Assembly: GCF_016862375.1 (NCBI RefSeq)
Contig: NZ_BOMV01000007.1
Location: 248,001 to 312,000 of the forward strand
Origin: Paractinoplanes rishiriensis
Lineage (GTDB): Bacteria > Actinomycetota > Actinomycetes > Mycobacteriales > Micromonosporaceae
Reading direction: 5' to 3'
DNA: 64,000 bases
In this document: piece after piece, positions 48,101-57,200 of the stretch
How the letters are laid out: each line of letters starts with the position of its first letter
How positions within the stretch are numbered: position 1 is the stretch's first letter
Made by a program: the position numbers and the translations under genes
Notes under the pieces: generated by a model
What the model was told of the DNA's origin: nothing
What the model saw: only the letters and a program-made list of their open reading frames with translations
Database searches by the model: none

Positions 48101-48279
48101 GAGGCCGCCGGAGCGGAGCCTTCCTCGAGGGCACCACGCAACCGCCGGGCCACCGGGGCCTCGACCGTGCTGGACGCGGATTTGACGAACTCGCCCATCT
48201 CTTTGAGCTTGGCGAGAACGGTCTTGCTGTCGACCCCGAGCTCCTTCGCGAGCTCGTGTACGCGGGCCTTGCCTGGCAC
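45199..48279 (-). CDS. infB: Translation initiation factor IF-2
   Basis: I chose the GTG at 48279 ([20 protein letters not shown]) because GAGGAG lies 4-5 bases upstream and the IF-2 N-terminal motif starts there, giving 1026 residues. After that motif comes a huge Ala/Pro/Gly/Arg-rich region (about 55-430) with long Gly runs and RPGGGG or RGGPGG units. The GTPase domain has [20 protein letters not shown] (about 525), [20 protein letters not shown] and [16 protein letters not shown]. Domains II-IV follow, ending [17 protein letters not shown]-2 brings initiator tRNA to the 30S subunit and promotes subunit joining. It follows ylxR and nusA on one transcript. Confidence 0.97.
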   Translation of the reverse strand: MPGKARVHELAKELGVDSKTVLAKLKEMGEFVKSASSTVEAPVARRLRGALEEGSAPAASPSAASSAPAPAAARPAPPSARPQPPRRPAAPAGGAPSAPTSPAPAPGPFARPKPPAGRPGPTPGPVAKPASAHDIEVAAAEARASALKAEQEAAVKAAQAAQAARTRDAERRAQQPPSEGGSRPRPGPGAVPPRPGSPAAGRPGAPGAPGGPRPGPAGGAPRPPARGPGNNPFGVSGGASRPSPSAMPRPNQAGMPPRPSPASMPPRPSPASMPSQRPGRPAGPGGGGAGRPGGPGGGRGGPGGGGGGGGFRPGGGGGGGGGGGFRGGPGGGGGGGGGGGFRPGGGGGGGGGFRGGPGGGGGGAPAGAGAPGRPGGGGRGRGGGAAGAFGRPGGRPTRGRKSKKQRRQEFDNLSAPQMSSGAPRGNGQEIRLSRGASLSDFADKINANPGSLVQEMFNLGEMVTATQSCSDDTLLLLGEHLGFDVQIVSPEDEDRALLAQFNIDLDAAVDEDRLVTRPPVVTVMGHVDHGKTKLLDAIRKTNVVAGEAGGITQHIGAYQVHYEHAGVDRAITFLDTPGHEAFTAMRARGAQVTDIVILVVAADDGVMPQTVEALNHAKAAEVPIVVAVNKVDKPDANPDKVRQQLTDYGLLAEEYGGETMFVNVAAKPGIGIDELLEAVLLTADASLELTAPTDGPAQGVVVESHLDKGRGAVATVLVQKGTLRAGDSIVAGGAHGRVRAMLDENGKSVAAAEPARPVLVLGLTSVPGAGDTFLAAEDDRTVRQIAEQRQARRRAASFANSRTRATLETLMEQLKEGEKTSLTLVIKGDSSGSVEALEDALFKIEIPDEIQLKVIHRGVGAITESDVNLASASSDSTATIIGFNVRASNKVKDMADRANVEIRYYSVIYQAIEEIEAALKGLLKPEYEEVELGTAEIREVFRSSKIGLIAGCMVRTGLLRRNAKARVLRDGVVVGENVTISSLRRFKDDATEVREGFECGLTLSGFGTPQIGDVIETFEMREKPRA

Positions 48280-48371
48280 TGCACTCCTCACTTCGAGGTC
48301 GTGCGAGCGCACCCGCAGCGACCTCACTCGTGCACTAGAAGCCTGTTCATTTCAGGGACTTCATCGTGTGC

Positions 48372-48710
48372 TCATCTGGGTCGTCCTACCTTGCTGGGTC
48401 GTGACCCGGCCACCGGGGCCGGATCATCGGTCGTTCCATACGGCATGGAGACCGTACGGATGTGCTCGGCCAGCAACCCGGTGTCAGCAACACCGGTGAG
48501 CCGCAGCGCTCGCCCGAAGGCGCGACGCCGCTCTGCCAGCGCGAAGCAGGCCGGATCAGGATGCAGATGCGCTCCCCGGCCCGGCAGTCGGCGGCTCGGA
48601 TCGGGCTGGAGACGGAGGTCAACCCCGTTACCGGCCGCGACGAACCGAATCAACTCGAAGGTCGGCGCGCGTTCGCGGCAACCGACACAGGTGCGTATCG
48701 GGCCGACCAT
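48372..48710 (-). CDS. ylxR: YlxR (DUF448) family RNA-binding protein
   Basis: The ATG at 48710 gives 112 residues: VGPIRTCVGCRERAPTFELI, then RFVAAGNGVDLRLQPDPSRR, LPGRGAHLHPDPACFALAER and RRAFGRALRLTG. The R-T-C-x2-C-R motif and G-R-G-A-x3-P segment are the family signature. YlxR is a small basic protein encoded between nusA and infB in most Gram-positive bacteria and is linked to RNase P and ribosome-related RNA. A GAGAGGTAG sequence precedes the ATG. The C-terminal 25 residues are not conserved. It lies 40 bases after nusA and 92 bases before infB. Confidence 0.92.
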   Translation of the reverse strand: MVGPIRTCVGCRERAPTFELIRFVAAGNGVDLRLQPDPSRRLPGRGAHLHPDPACFALAERRRAFGRALRLTGVADTGLLAEHIRTVSMPYGTTDDPAPVAGSRPSKVGRPR

Positions 48711-48750
48711 TGCAAAGTCTACCTCTCGCGCGTCCCGGGCGCGTATGCGG

Positions 48751-49785
48751 TCAGCTTCCCGCCTCGGCCGCATCACGATCCGTCGGTGCCGGCCGGTCTG
48801 GTGGCGGGGCTGGCTCGTTGTCCGGCCGGATGTCGATCCGCCATCCGGTCAGGCGCGCGGCCAGCCTGGCGTTCTGTCCCTCCCGGCCGATCGCGAGCGA
48901 CAGCTGGAAGTCCGGAACGGTCACCCGGGCGGTCCGGCTGGCGGCGTCCACCACCTCGACACGCAGGGCTTTCGCCGGCGAGAGGGCATTGCCGACGAAC
49001 TGGGCCGGATCCTCCGACCAGTCGATGATGTCGATCTTCTCACCGTGCAGCTCGCTCATCACGGCCCGGACCCGCTGGCCCATCGGGCCGATGCAGGCGC
49101 CCTTGGCATTGACGCCGGACACCGTCGAATGCACCGCGATCTTGGTACGGTGACCTGCCTCACGGGCGATCGCGGAGATCTCCACGGTGCCGTCGGCGAT
49201 CTCCGGCACCTCGAGCGCGAACAGCTTCTTGACCAGCGCGGGGTGCGACCGGGACAGGGTGACCTGCGGGCCGCGGAAGCCCTTGGCGACGTGCACCACG
49301 ATGGCCCGGATCCGGGACCCGTGCTCGTACGTCTCGCCGGGCACCTGCTCGGACTGCGGCAGGACCGCCTCGATCTTGCCCAGGTCGACGGTCACGATGC
49401 CCTTCTCGGCCCGTGCCGCGTCGGCCTGCACGATCCCGGTGATCAGGTCGCCGTCGCGGCCCGCGTACTCACCGAAGTGCTGCTCGTCGGTGGCCTCCCG
49501 GAGCCGCTGGAGGATCACCTGCTTGGCGGTCATGGCGGCGATCCGGCCGAAGTCGTGCGGGGTGTCGTCCCACTCGCGCACCACCGTGCCGTCCGCGTCG
49601 GTCTCCTGGGCGAGCACCGTGGCGACCCCGGACTTGCGGTCGATCTCCACCCGGGCGTGGCTCTGCGCACCCTCGGTGTGCCGGTACGCGGTCAGCAGCG
49701 CGGTCTCGATGGCCGCGAGGATCGTGTCGAACGGGATCTCCCGCTCGCGCTCCAGTGCGCGCAGCGCCGCGAGGTCGATGTTCAC
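48751..49785 (-). CDS. nusA: Transcription termination/antitermination protein NusA
   Basis: The protein has 344 residues with a GTG start overlapping the rimP stop (GTGA). The N-terminal RNA polymerase-binding domain begins [20 protein letters not shown]. An S1 domain (about 120-190) includes [20 protein letters not shown]. Two KH domains follow, with [25 protein letters not shown], then [20 protein letters not shown] and [20 protein letters not shown]. The length is that of actinobacterial NusA, lacking the acidic repeats of E. coli. NusA controls pausing, termination and antitermination. The order rimP-nusA-ylxR-infB is classic. Confidence 0.97.
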   Translation of the reverse strand: MNIDLAALRALEREREIPFDTILAAIETALLTAYRHTEGAQSHARVEIDRKSGVATVLAQETDADGTVVREWDDTPHDFGRIAAMTAKQVILQRLREATDEQHFGEYAGRDGDLITGIVQADAARAEKGIVTVDLGKIEAVLPQSEQVPGETYEHGSRIRAIVVHVAKGFRGPQVTLSRSHPALVKKLFALEVPEIADGTVEISAIAREAGHRTKIAVHSTVSGVNAKGACIGPMGQRVRAVMSELHGEKIDIIDWSEDPAQFVGNALSPAKALRVEVVDAASRTARVTVPDFQLSLAIGREGQNARLAARLTGWRIDIRPDNEPAPPPDRPAPTDRDAAEAGS

Positions 49786-50411
49786 TCCTCGCCCTCCCCC
49801 TCGTCGTCTTCGTCAATGTCGTCGTCATCGTCTGCGTCGCCGAAGTCGGCCTCGTCCAGGCGCTTGAACTCGATCTGTACCCGGCCCGGGCCAAGTTCGG
49901 CAAAGGTGAGAGAACGCGGGACCCCGTCGACGTCGAGCACGATGCCCGCGTCGTCGGTGTCGACCACCCGGCCGGTGAGGCCGTTGACCGCGACCAGCCG
50001 GCCGCGGTTGCGCCGCCAGTGCCGTGGCAGGGTGAGCGGCCGGTCCACGCCCGGCGAGCCGACCTCGAGCTGATACTCGCCGGCCAGCACCTCACCGCCA
50101 CGTTCCTCGGCCTCGTCCAGGGCCGCCGAGATCTCCCGCGAGACCACCGCGACGTCGTCCAGATTGATTCCCCCGTCGGTGTCCACCAGGACCCGCACCA
50201 GATGCCGCCGGCCGGCCCGGCTGATCACCAGATCCTCGAGGTCGTAACCGGCCGCGGTCAGCACGGGCTCGATCACCTGCCGGACCCGGGCCTTGGCGGC
50301 CACCAGGTCGATGCGCGGAGCCGCGGGAACCCGCTGCTCCGCCTCGTCCCGCGACCGCCGGGCCCCGGGACGGCTGCCAGGCCGGGCGCCGGCGCGACCA
50401 CGCTGCGTCAT
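49782..50411 (-). CDS. rimP: Ribosome maturation factor RimP
   Basis: The ATG at 50411 gives 209 residues, longer than the usual 150 because of a basic N-terminal extension (about 1-35, [20 protein letters not shown]) and an acidic tail ([16 protein letters not shown]). The core has [50 protein letters not shown], and [20 protein letters not shown] with the conserved S-P-G-V-D-R-P. RimP binds 30S intermediates and helps assemble the S12-S19 side. The stop overlaps the nusA start by 4 bases. Confidence 0.95.
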   Translation of the reverse strand: MTQRGRAGARPGSRPGARRSRDEAEQRVPAAPRIDLVAAKARVRQVIEPVLTAAGYDLEDLVISRAGRRHLVRVLVDTDGGINLDDVAVVSREISAALDEAEERGGEVLAGEYQLEVGSPGVDRPLTLPRHWRRNRGRLVAVNGLTGRVVDTDDAGIVLDVDGVPRSLTFAELGPGRVQIEFKRLDEADFGDADDDDDIDEDDEGEGEE

Positions 50412-50587
50412 CGGCTCGACCTTTCGCTGATTTGTAGAAGGAAAGCACCTTATGCCGCCGGGCGCAAAGCCCCGCGGCTGACGCAGAGCGTAACGCGCAC
50501 GGCAACAGCCCGGTTCGCCGCCGCTCCGATTCCGCGCCATCCGCAGCTCACCGCCCGTGCCCCGTGGTGTTCACTTACCCGGTGCGG

Positions 50588-51034
50588 ATGAGCAGGACGG
50601 GACCCACGCGACGGACGGTGCTGACAGCGACGGCCCTCGGCCTCACTTCCCTGGCCGGCTGCGACCAGGAGGAGGCCCCGCCCCCGCCGCCCGACCCGCT
50701 ACTGCCGGTGCTGACCGAGGCGCTCGCCCTGGCGGCCGCGTACGACCGCGCGGTCGTGGCCCAGCCCGGCCTGGCCGGCCGCCTCACCCCGCTCGCCGAG
50801 GACCACCGCGCACACGCCGCCGAACTGGCCCGGATCATCGACACCCCGGCACCGTCGGCCGCCGGACCGGTGCCCAGCGCCGGCGCCGCGGACCTCATCG
50901 CCGACCTGCGGGCCCTCGAGCAGGCCGCGCAGAGGAACGCGGTGACCGCCTGCCGGACCGCGCCCGCCGATCGGGCCGCCCTGGTCGGCTCGATAGCGGC
51001 CTGCCGGGCGACCCACGCCGAGGCGCTGCGATGA
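50588..51034 (+). CDS. Lipoprotein of unknown function
   Basis: The ATG at 50588 gives 148 residues. The N-terminus SRTGPTRRTVLTATALGLTS has an Arg pair, and the lipobox LAGC (about residues 19-22) marks a lipid-anchored protein, possibly exported by the Tat route, followed by QEEAPPPPPDP. The rest is mostly alpha-helical and rich in Ala: VLTEALALAAAYDRAVVAQP, HRAHAAELARIIDTP and DLIADLRALEQAAQRNAVTA. The repeated ALALAAAYD and HAAELARI style resembles ferritin-like helices. The stop overlaps the start of the DUF4439 gene (ATGA), and the two halves may be partners, or a split of one ferritin-like protein. Function unknown. Confidence 0.72.
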   Translation: MSRTGPTRRTVLTATALGLTSLAGCDQEEAPPPPPDPLLPVLTEALALAAAYDRAVVAQPGLAGRLTPLAEDHRAHAAELARIIDTPAPSAAGPVPSAGAADLIADLRALEQAAQRNAVTACRTAPADRAALVGSIAACRATHAEALR

Positions 51035-51456
51035 GCCCGCAACTGGCCGCGGCGCTGGCGGCCGAGGAGGCGGCGATCTACGCGTACGGCGTGGTCGGCG
51101 TGCGGCTGGCCGAGGAGGGCGAGGAGTCGGCGGCGCGCGCGGCCGAGCAGGCGCACCGCTCGCGGCGGGACTACCTGGTCGGCCGGCTCGACCAGCTGAA
51201 GGCCAGCGCGGCACCCTCGCCGGCCGGCTACGAACTGCCGTTCCCGGTGACCGACCGGGCCGCCGCGCTGAAGCTCGCGATCCAGGTCGAGGACGGTGTG
51301 TGCCAGGCTTGGCGGCCGGTGCTGCCGGTCACCACGGCGGCCGACCGGAGCACCGCGCTGGCCGCTCTCACCGACGCGGCGATCCGCGCCACCAAGTGGC
51401 GCCGGCTGGCCGAGGTGAGCCCCGTGACGCTGGCATTCCCCGGCCGGCCCGGCTGA
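51031..51456 (+). CDS. DUF4439 (ferritin-like) protein
   Basis: The protein has 141 residues with an ATG overlapping the lipoprotein stop. It starts SPQLAAALAAEEAAIYAYGV and continues as a helical bundle with RAAEQAHRSRRDYLVGRLDQ, PAGYELPFPVTDRAAALKLA and IQVEDGVCQAWRPVLPVTTA. The EEAAIYAYG, EQAHR and EDGVCQAWR segments place Glu and His like the ligands of ferritin-like proteins, but I cannot confirm a complete metal site. DUF4439 proteins are usually secreted or paired with a lipoprotein. Here the lipid anchor sits on the upstream gene product, which supports a two-subunit arrangement. Confidence 0.82.
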   Translation: MSPQLAAALAAEEAAIYAYGVVGVRLAEEGEESAARAAEQAHRSRRDYLVGRLDQLKASAAPSPAGYELPFPVTDRAAALKLAIQVEDGVCQAWRPVLPVTTAADRSTALAALTDAAIRATKWRRLAEVSPVTLAFPGRPG

Positions 51457-51509
51457 GGAGAACTGTCCGTTTTCCCGCTCGGTGTTGACTACCTTCCGTA
51501 GAAACATGG

Positions 51510-52235
51510 ATGACCGAGAATGACGGCGTGCTCGACGAGATCGACCCAACCTCGCCCCGCGGGATGCTGGCCACGCGCCTGCGGGACGTGATCGAACGGC
51601 GCTGGTCGGCGGAGGTGCAGGCGATCGGTGTGCACGGTTCGCTGGCGCACGGCGACGACCACGACGGCAGCGACGTCAACCTGCTGGTGGTCACCTACCG
51701 CCCCGGGGCCGGCCCGCGGCCCGCACTGCGCAAGGTGGACGGCACCCTGGTCGACCTGGAGGTGGTCGCCGGCGACGAGGGCCTGCGCCGGGCCCGCGAG
51801 CTGACCTCCCGCTGGCCGCTGGACGCCGACCGCTACGTGACCACCCGCGCGCTGCACGACCCGCGCGGCTGGTTCGGCAAGCTGCGCGATGCCCACCTGG
51901 CCCGGCTCGCCGAAACCCGCCCGGCCGAGTTCACCTCGCTGGCCCGGCACAACTGGGCCCTGGCCTCGGCCGCACACACCCGTGCCGTGCGCCTCGCCGA
52001 GTGGTACGAGACGGACGCCGCGCTCGTGATGATCGCCGAGGCCCGGCTGCACGCGGCCCTGGTCACCGGCCTGCTGACCCGCACGTATTTCCGGAACGCC
52101 GCCGACGCGGTCAAGCGCACCGGGGTGGCCGGCGCCGACATGCAGCAGCTGAGCGCGGTCCTGAAGGAGCAGTCCGAGGAGCTGACCGCCCGGGGCCGCC
52201 CGGTCGACGGCCCGCTGGCCGACCTGTTCGCCTGA
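51510..52235 (+). CDS. Nucleotidyltransferase-fold protein with altered active-site motif
   Basis: The ATG at 51510 gives 241 residues. The segment VQAIGVHGSLAHGDDHDGSD (about 37-56) has the G-S element, but the usual D-x-D pair is here D-V-N (SDVNLLVV), so the second metal-binding Asp is Asn. A third acidic position may be the Asp in GTLVDLEVV. The rest is a helical domain with ARHNWALASAAHTRAVRLAEW and VMIAEARLHAALVTGLLTRT, resembling the C-terminal domains of aminoglycoside-type or lincosamide-type nucleotidyltransferases. If metal binding is lost it may bind nucleotides without transfer. The start could be a later codon. It converges with the VIT1/CCC1-like gene 12 bases away. Confidence 0.75.
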   Translation: MTENDGVLDEIDPTSPRGMLATRLRDVIERRWSAEVQAIGVHGSLAHGDDHDGSDVNLLVVTYRPGAGPRPALRKVDGTLVDLEVVAGDEGLRRARELTSRWPLDADRYVTTRALHDPRGWFGKLRDAHLARLAETRPAEFTSLARHNWALASAAHTRAVRLAEWYETDAALVMIAEARLHAALVTGLLTRTYFRNAADAVKRTGVAGADMQQLSAVLKEQSEELTARGRPVDGPLADLFA

Positions 52236-52247
52236 CCCCGCGGAGCC

Positions 52248-52946
52248 TCAGGCGACCCCCACACCGATCCAGGCGCCGATCCCGTACGTCACCGCCGCCG
52301 CCAGCGCGCCCAGCACCAACTGCCGCAACCCGCTCCGCCACCACGGCCGCGCCGTGAATCGCGCCACCACCACGCCCGCCGCGAACAGCCCCGCTCCCCC
52401 GGCCGCCAGCGCCACCCAGAGCCGGTCCACTCCCACCAGGTACGGCAGCAACGGCACCAGCGCACCCACCGAGAAACACCCGAACGAGGACACCGCCGCC
52501 ACCCACGGGCTGGGCAGTTCGTCCGGCACCACGCCCAACTCCTCCTGGGCGTGCACCCGCAGCGCCTGCTCCGGATCGGCCTTCAGGGTCTCGGCCACCT
52601 GCCGGGCCAGCTCCGCCGGCAGGCCGCGCGCCGTCCACATCGCGACCAGCTCGTCCGCCTCGCCGTCCGGGTTGACCGCGAGTTCGTGCCGTTCCTTGGC
52701 GAGTTCGGCGGCGACCTGCTCGTTCTGCGTACGGACGCTGGTGTATTCGCCGATGCCCATCGAGATCGCGCCCGCCACCAGGCCCGCCACCCCGGTGAGG
52801 ACCAGCGTGCGGTGGCCCGCCCCGCCGCCGCCCACCCCGGCGATCAGGGCGATGTTGGTGACCAGGCCGTCCATCGCGCCGAAGGTGGCGGCGCGCAGCC
52901 AGCCGCCGGAGACGTCGGCGTGGTGATGGTCGGCGACCGCGGTCAC
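52248..52946 (-). CDS. VIT1/CCC1 family membrane transporter
   Basis: The GTG at 52946 overlaps the map stop (GTGA) and gives 232 residues. A His-rich start ([20 protein letters not shown]) precedes the first span, whose [20 protein letters not shown] is the CCC1 signature. [22 protein letters not shown] closes the first pair. A charged cytoplasmic helical region with [20 protein letters not shown] (the metal-binding domain) spans about 90-150, and [20 protein letters not shown] and two more spans follow. The family moves Fe2+ or Mn2+ across membranes for storage or detoxification, which the His-rich head supports. Confidence 0.88.
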   Translation of the reverse strand: MTAVADHHHADVSGGWLRAATFGAMDGLVTNIALIAGVGGGGAGHRTLVLTGVAGLVAGAISMGIGEYTSVRTQNEQVAAELAKERHELAVNPDGEADELVAMWTARGLPAELARQVAETLKADPEQALRVHAQEELGVVPDELPSPWVAAVSSFGCFSVGALVPLLPYLVGVDRLWVALAAGGAGLFAAGVVVARFTARPWWRSGLRQLVLGALAAAVTYGIGAWIGVGVA

Positions 52947-53800
52947 GGCAGGGTGAGGATCTCGTAGCCGTCCTCGGTGACCACCAGGGTGTGCTCGAAC
53001 TGCGCGGTCCACCTGCGGTCCTTGGTGACGACCGTCCAGCCGTCGGACCATATCTCGTACTCGTGGGTGCCCAGCGTGATCATCGGCTCGATGGTGAAGG
53101 TCATCCCGGGTTCCATGACCGTGTCGAGGCGCGGGTTGTCGTAGTGCGGGATGTAGAGGCCGGAGTGGAACGTCTCGCCGATGCCGTGGCCGGTGAAGTC
53201 GCGGACCACCCCGTAGCCGAAGCGGCGCGCGTACGCCTCGATGACGCGGCCGATCGCGTTGATCGGGCGGCCCGGGGCGACCGCGCGGATGCCGCGCATC
53301 ATCGCCTCGTGGGTGCGCTCGACCAGCAGGCGCGCCTCCTCGCTCACGTCGCCGACCAGAAACGTCGCGTCGGTGTCGCCGTGCACGCCGTCGAGGTACG
53401 CGGTCACGTCGACGTTGATGATGTCGCCGTCCTCGAGCACCGTCGAGTCCGGGATGCCGTGGCAGATCACCTCATTGAGCGACGTGCAGCACGATTTCGG
53501 GAAGCCCTTGTAGCCCAGGGTGGACGGGTAGGCACCGTGGTCGAGGATGAACTCGTGCACCACCCGGTCGATCTCGTCGGTGGTGACGCCCGGCTTGCAG
53601 TGTTCGCCGGCGAGCTGCGTCGCCTGCGCCGCGATCCGTCCCGCGACCCGCATCCGGTCGATGGTCTCGGGTGTCTGCACGTGCGAGCCGCGCCACTCTT
53701 TCGGGCGCTTCTTGCCCACGTACTCGGGTCGGACGATCGGGGCCGGGACCGCCCGCCAGGGCGACTGCTTTCCCGGCACCAGTGGAGCGCGAACGGTCAT
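52943..53800 (-). CDS. map: Methionine aminopeptidase, type I
   Basis: The protein has 285 residues. An N-terminal extension (about 1-40) with [20 protein letters not shown] precedes the catalytic fold, typical of actinobacterial MapB. Metal ligands and catalytic elements are complete: [15 protein letters not shown] with the His, [20 protein letters not shown] with two Asp, [20 protein letters not shown], and [13 protein letters not shown] and [19 protein letters not shown] with the two Glu. It removes the initiator Met. The ATG at 53800 has little leader. The VIT1/CCC1-like gene overlaps its stop by 4 bases. Confidence 0.95.
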   Translation of the reverse strand: MTVRAPLVPGKQSPWRAVPAPIVRPEYVGKKRPKEWRGSHVQTPETIDRMRVAGRIAAQATQLAGEHCKPGVTTDEIDRVVHEFILDHGAYPSTLGYKGFPKSCCTSLNEVICHGIPDSTVLEDGDIINVDVTAYLDGVHGDTDATFLVGDVSEEARLLVERTHEAMMRGIRAVAPGRPINAIGRVIEAYARRFGYGVVRDFTGHGIGETFHSGLYIPHYDNPRLDTVMEPGMTFTIEPMITLGTHEYEIWSDGWTVVTKDRRWTAQFEHTLVVTEDGYEILTLP

Positions 53801-53921
53801 AGCCCCAGCCTATCGCCGGGGCCGTCGGCGAGGAGCCGGGCGGCCGCGGCACGGTAACAGGTCGGTTGACCTTATTGGCCCGGTTCTTGCTGGCCCCCGA
53901 CCCCTGTGAAATCGTGTCTTC

Positions 53922-54239
53922 GTGGATCAAGAGGGGGTGGACCCCGACTTCACCGCGACCGCGGCGGTGACCGGCGACCAGGTCGTGGTGACCGTGACCG
54001 GCGAGGTCGACATGTCGACCGCCGACGCCATGTTCCGCGCCGCCACCGACGACCCGGCCACCGCACAGGCCACGCTCGACCTGCGCGCCGTCACCTTCTT
54101 CGACTCGGCCGCCATCCACGCCCTGCTCCGGCTGGCCGAACGCTACGGCGCCGGGCTGCGGGTGCACCCGTCCGCCCAGGTCCGCCGCGTACTGGAAATC
54201 TCCGGCCTGTCGACTCAGCCCTGGCTGCTCAGCGAGTAA
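53922..54239 (+). CDS. STAS domain anti-sigma factor antagonist
   Basis: The GTG at 53922 gives 105 residues. The STAS fold is clear: DQVVVTVTGEVDMSTADAMF, then ATLDLRAVTFFDSAAIHALLRLAERYG, with the phosphorylatable Ser in FFDSAAIHAL as in SpoIIAA/RsbV proteins. A short C-terminal VRRVLEISGLSTQPWLLSE ends the protein. In partner-switching systems such a protein, when dephosphorylated, binds an RsbW-type kinase and frees a sigma factor or other partner. The convergent gene at 54229 encodes a PP2C phosphatase and an RsbW-like ATPase domain. The two genes overlap by 11 bases. Confidence 0.9.
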   Translation: MDQEGVDPDFTATAAVTGDQVVVTVTGEVDMSTADAMFRAATDDPATAQATLDLRAVTFFDSAAIHALLRLAERYGAGLRVHPSAQVRRVLEISGLSTQPWLLSE

Positions 54240-57200
54240 AGGGCCGCCGCAGGGTCACCGACGTCCCGCCGTCCGCCCGCGACACCGCCAGCTCGGTCAG
54301 CGCCCCGATCAGCGCCAGCCCCCGCCCGCGGAACCCGCCCGACGATGCGGTCCGCCAGTGCCCGGTGTCCCGCACGATCACCACGACGGCGGCGTCGTCG
54401 TCCTCGATCGCCGCCTCCACCGTGATCATCGGCTCGGCCGGGTCGATCGGGTGCTCGATGGCGTTGGCCGCGGCCTCCGAGACCGCCACCGTCAGGTCGA
54501 AGATGTCCTCCTCGGGCACACCGTGCCCGACCAGGAAATCCTCCAGCCGGCGGCGCAGCACGCTCAGCTTGGTCGCGTCCGACGGCAGCCGCAGGACGAA
54601 CTCGCGGGCCTCGGTGGACTGCAGCGCGATCAGCGCGATGTCGTCCCGCCGGGTGCGCCGGGCCGCCTTGGCCAGCAGCGTCTCGAGCAGGTCCTCGACG
54701 TGGTCGGCCGGCTTGGCGGTGTCCTCGACCAGCTCGGCGAGACCGGCGTCGATGCCGGTGCGGCGGTCCTCGACCAGGCCGTCGGTGTAGAGCAGCAGCC
54801 GGCTGCCCGGTTCGAGTTCGGTCGCGAACGTCGGGTAGCTGACATCGCCGAGCGCGCCGATCGGCGGGCCCAGCGCGGTGTGGTAGAGGAACTCCCCGGC
54901 CGACCCGGGCCGCACCAGCACCGGCGGCGGGTGCCCGGCCGACGAGTAGTGCAGCCGGCGGCTCACCGGGTCGAAGCGGGCGCACACCACGGTGGCGAAC
55001 TGCCGCCGGCCCAGGTTGTCGACCAGCCGGTTCAGCCGGGTCAGCGCCTCGCCGCAGTCGAAACCCTCGAGGATGTACGCGCGCAGGGCGTTGCGCAGCT
55101 GCCCCATCCCGGCCGCCGCCTGCACCCCCTTGCCCACCACGTCACCGATCACCAGGAACAACCCGGCTGTGTCGCTACCAGCGCCTCCCGGCGCGGAAGA
55201 CCCGGGAGAATTGGCGGCGACGATCACGTCGTACCAGTCACCGCCGACCTCGGCCTCGCTGCTGCCCGGCAGGTACCGGCTGGCCACCTGGGCGCCCGGC
55301 ACCCGGGGCAGCGACTGCGGCAGCATGCTGTGCTGCAGCGTGGTGGCGATCCGGTGTTCGGCCTCGTAGAGCCGGGCGTTCTCCAGCCGCAGCCCGATGA
55401 GCCGGGCCAGCTGGGTGAGCACGGCCGGCTCCGGCGGACCCTCCGATCCGGACCAGACCCGCAGCTCGCCCACCGTCGCGCCGGACGTGTCCGGCAGGGC
55501 CAGCAGCACGTCGGCGGGCGCGGCCGGTTCGGCGCCGCCGTCCACCTCGGCCCGGCCGCCGGGCGCGGTGACCACCACCCGGCCGGCCCCGGTCATCGCC
55601 AGCACGTGCCGGGCCGCCACGTCGAGCACCTCGGCCGTGGTACGCACGGTGCTGACCGCGGCGGCCGCGTCGACCAGGCCGCGCAGCCGGCTGATCACCT
55701 GCCGGCGGGCCTGGCCGAGGTCGAGGTTGGCCCGTACCCGGGCGGTCAGGTCGCGGGCCGAGAACGGCTTGACCAGGTAGTCGTCGGCGCCGGCGGCCAG
55801 ACCCTCGCCGGAGGCCTCCTCGCCGGCCCGGGCCGAGAGCACCACGATCGGCACCTGCCGGGTGCGCTCGTCGGCCCGCAGCGCCGCGATCAGCCCGAAG
55901 CCGTCCAGCCGGGGCATCATCATGTCGGTGAGCACCAGGTCGAAGGACTGCCGGCCGGCCAGTTCCAGCGCGGCCCGGCCGTCCTCGGCGGTGCTCACCT
56001 CCCAGTGCGGGCGCAGCAGCCGGGCGACGTGGTCGCGCAGGTCGGCGTTGTCGTCGACCAGCAGAATCCGGCCCGGCCGGGTCTCGGCGACCGGCTCCGG
56101 CACGACCTCGTCGCGCAGCCAGGACGACGCCTCGGCCAGGAACGGCCGGGACGCCTCGTCCGAGACGACCAGCGCCTCGTCCTCGCCGATCCGGTCCGGC
56201 GGCAGGTGCCGGGTGCCGAACGGAATGCGTACGGTGAAAAGGCTGCCCTGCCCTATCTCGCTGGCCGCGCCCACCGACCCGCCGTGCAGCTCGGCCAGCT
56301 CGCGCACCAGCGCGAGCCCGATCCCGGTGCCCTCGTGGCTGCGGGACCAGGCGCCGGTCACCCGGTGGAAGCGGTCGAACAGCCGCTCCTGCTCGGCGGC
56401 CGGCACGCCCACGCCGGTGTCCCGCACGGACAGCACCGCGTCACCGTCCTCGGCGGTGAGCCGCACCGTGATCCGGCCGGCCGGGGTGAACTTGACCGCG
56501 TTGGAGAGCAGGTTGAGGACGATCTTCTCCCACATGTCCCGGTCGATCACGACCGGCTCGGGCAGCGGCGTCGGGTCGACCTCGAGCTCCAGCCCGGCGC
56601 GTTCGGCGGCCGAGCGGAACGTGCTGGCCAGCCGCACGGTGTAGGCGGCCAGGTCGGTCGGCCGGTACGCCGCGCGCAGCCGGCCCGACTCCAGCCGCGA
56701 GAAGTCCAGCACCGTGTTGACCAGCTTGAGCAGACGCAGCCCGTTGCGCTGCATGGGCAGCAGCCGCTCCCGGTGCGCGGGCGCCAGGGCCGGGTCGTCG
56801 AGCAGGTCGTCGATCGGGCCCAGGATCAGGGTGAGCGGAGTGCGGAACTCGTGGCTCACGTTCGAGAAGAAGTTGGTCTTGGCCTGGTCCAGCGCGGCGA
56901 GCGCCGCGGCCCGGGCCCGCTCCTGCTCGTACGCCCGCAGGTTGGTCACCGCCCGGGAGATCTGCGCCACCGCCAGCTGGAGAAAATCGCGGTAACCCTG
57001 GTCCAGGGCCAGGAACCGGCTCACCCCCACCACCAGCGCACCGTCCACCGTGACTCCGGTGCCGACCGGCAGCACCAGCGCCTCGTCCGCGGCCGTCGGC
57101 GGCGGGTCGTCGGTGATCCCGCGCAGCCGCGCCGTGCCGGACCGCCCGCCGCTCACCACGGCGCGCACCTGCTCGGTCATGCCGGCCGGGTCGAGCAGCA

